64,000 bases of DNA from Bacillota bacterium (GTDB lineage: Bacteria; Bacillota; Clostridia; Lachnospirales; Lachnospiraceae): the NCBI GenBank assembly GCA_023392615.1, contig JAEVYT010000002.1, forward strand, positions 372,001 through 436,000, in the 5' to 3' direction. A program made the translations under genes and the position numbers. Below, piece by piece: positions 63,824-64,000 of this stretch; the first letter of the stretch is position 1; each line of letters begins with the position of its first letter. Below the pieces are notes generated by a model. It saw nothing but the letters and a program-made list of their open reading frames with translations, did no database searches and was not told the DNA's origin.

Positions 63824-64000
63824 TTAAAATGAATCTTTTAGATCCTTAATAAATTCTTCTACCATCTCCTCCTTGGTTGCCCAAGAGGTTACAAGACGAA
63901 TTGCGCTATGATCTTCATCAATTTCCTCCCAACGATGGAAAGAGTATTTTTCTTCGAGTTTCTCAATTGTGTTAATTGGAAGAATCGGAAAAAGTTGATT
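63824..64000 (-). CDS. ltaE: Low-specificity L-threonine aldolase, C-terminal part
   Basis: The last 58 codons of a minus-strand gene that continues beyond the window. NQLFPILPINTIEKLEEKY and FHRWEEIDEDHSAIRLVTSW match the C-terminus of PLP-dependent threonine aldolases/beta-eliminating lyases, which split threonine into glycine and acetaldehyde. The stop is TAA at 63826-63824. The PLP lysine lies outside the window. Confidence 0.82.
   Translation of the reverse strand, partial: NQLFPILPINTIEKLEEKYSFHRWEEIDEDHSAIRLVTSWATKEEMVEEFIKDLKDSF

Overview
The window looks like a chromosome segment of an anaerobic low-GC Firmicute of class Clostridia, most plausibly family Lachnospiraceae (inference). 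The DNA is AT-rich, ribosome binding sites are strong AGGAGG types, and riboswitches and T-boxes are of Firmicute type. The gene content fits: RF2 with its programmed frameshift, an Mbl-FlhO-FlhP cluster, ComF-YvyF, YjfB, CytX-ThiM-ThiE-ThiD, RibU and an archaeal-type phosphoglycerate mutase homolog beside hom. Most of the window is conserved housekeeping sequence; about 12 kb (10.2-22.4 kb) is accessory. No tRNA, rRNA, CRISPR array, transposase or phage gene was seen.

Layout. 0-5 kb: rpoD (minus), a block of large hairpin elements, an orphan trpB under a tryptophan T-box (minus), and a WYL regulator (minus). 5.2-10.1 kb: rpsL-rpsG-fusA-tuf with wide gaps, its own promoter and a terminator. 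10.2-22.4 kb: an envelope-stress-like accessory block. It holds a leader peptide and GNAT acetyltransferase, a BlaI/M56 sensor pair with a MacB/FtsX-type ABC exporter, a frameshifted RDD gene, a lipoprotein, and two ECF sigma/anti-sigma pairs. 23-26 kb: mbl with two flagellar rod genes and a rod-binding protein. 26.2-36.8 kb: recD2, a polysaccharide deacetylase, a sugar-nucleotidyltransferase-like gene, comF-yvyF, cvfB, an acyl-ACP thioesterase, a methyltransferase, yjfB, trxB and an SH3/NlpC hydrolase. 37-39.6 kb: an MBOAT/SGNH surface O-acetylation pair. 39.9-40.0 kb: a cluster of DnaA boxes. 40.4-45.4 kb: hpf, secA, prfB, cheW. 45.5-48.2 kb: an amino-acid ABC transporter behind a leader with six hairpins. 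48.4-51.4 kb: ACT protein-hom-apgM. 52.2-56.6 kb: a TPP-riboswitch thiamine salvage operon with two large hairpin repeats before thiD. 57.3-64 kb: tex, ydcF, FMN-riboswitch ribU, tsaE-tsaB-rimI, a small zinc-ribbon-like protein, and the 3' end of a threonine aldolase gene.

Most noteworthy. (1) A dispersed hairpin family has an 88-bp core, present near 1.9 kb and twice in tandem near 55.4 kb; the core is conserved, the basal arms differ, and the tip differs while staying self-complementary. (2) The leader of the amino-acid ABC transporter has consecutive GNRA-capped hairpins whose last strand is exactly complementary to the Shine-Dalgarno sequence. (3) Five DnaA boxes lie within 93 bp, with no dnaA/dnaN in view. 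(4) A small stem-loop repeat with paired substitutions flanks the GNAT locus. (5) Two ECF sigma operons have similar candidate autoregulatory promoters. Protein family assignments rest on recognition of motifs by eye; no search was run.
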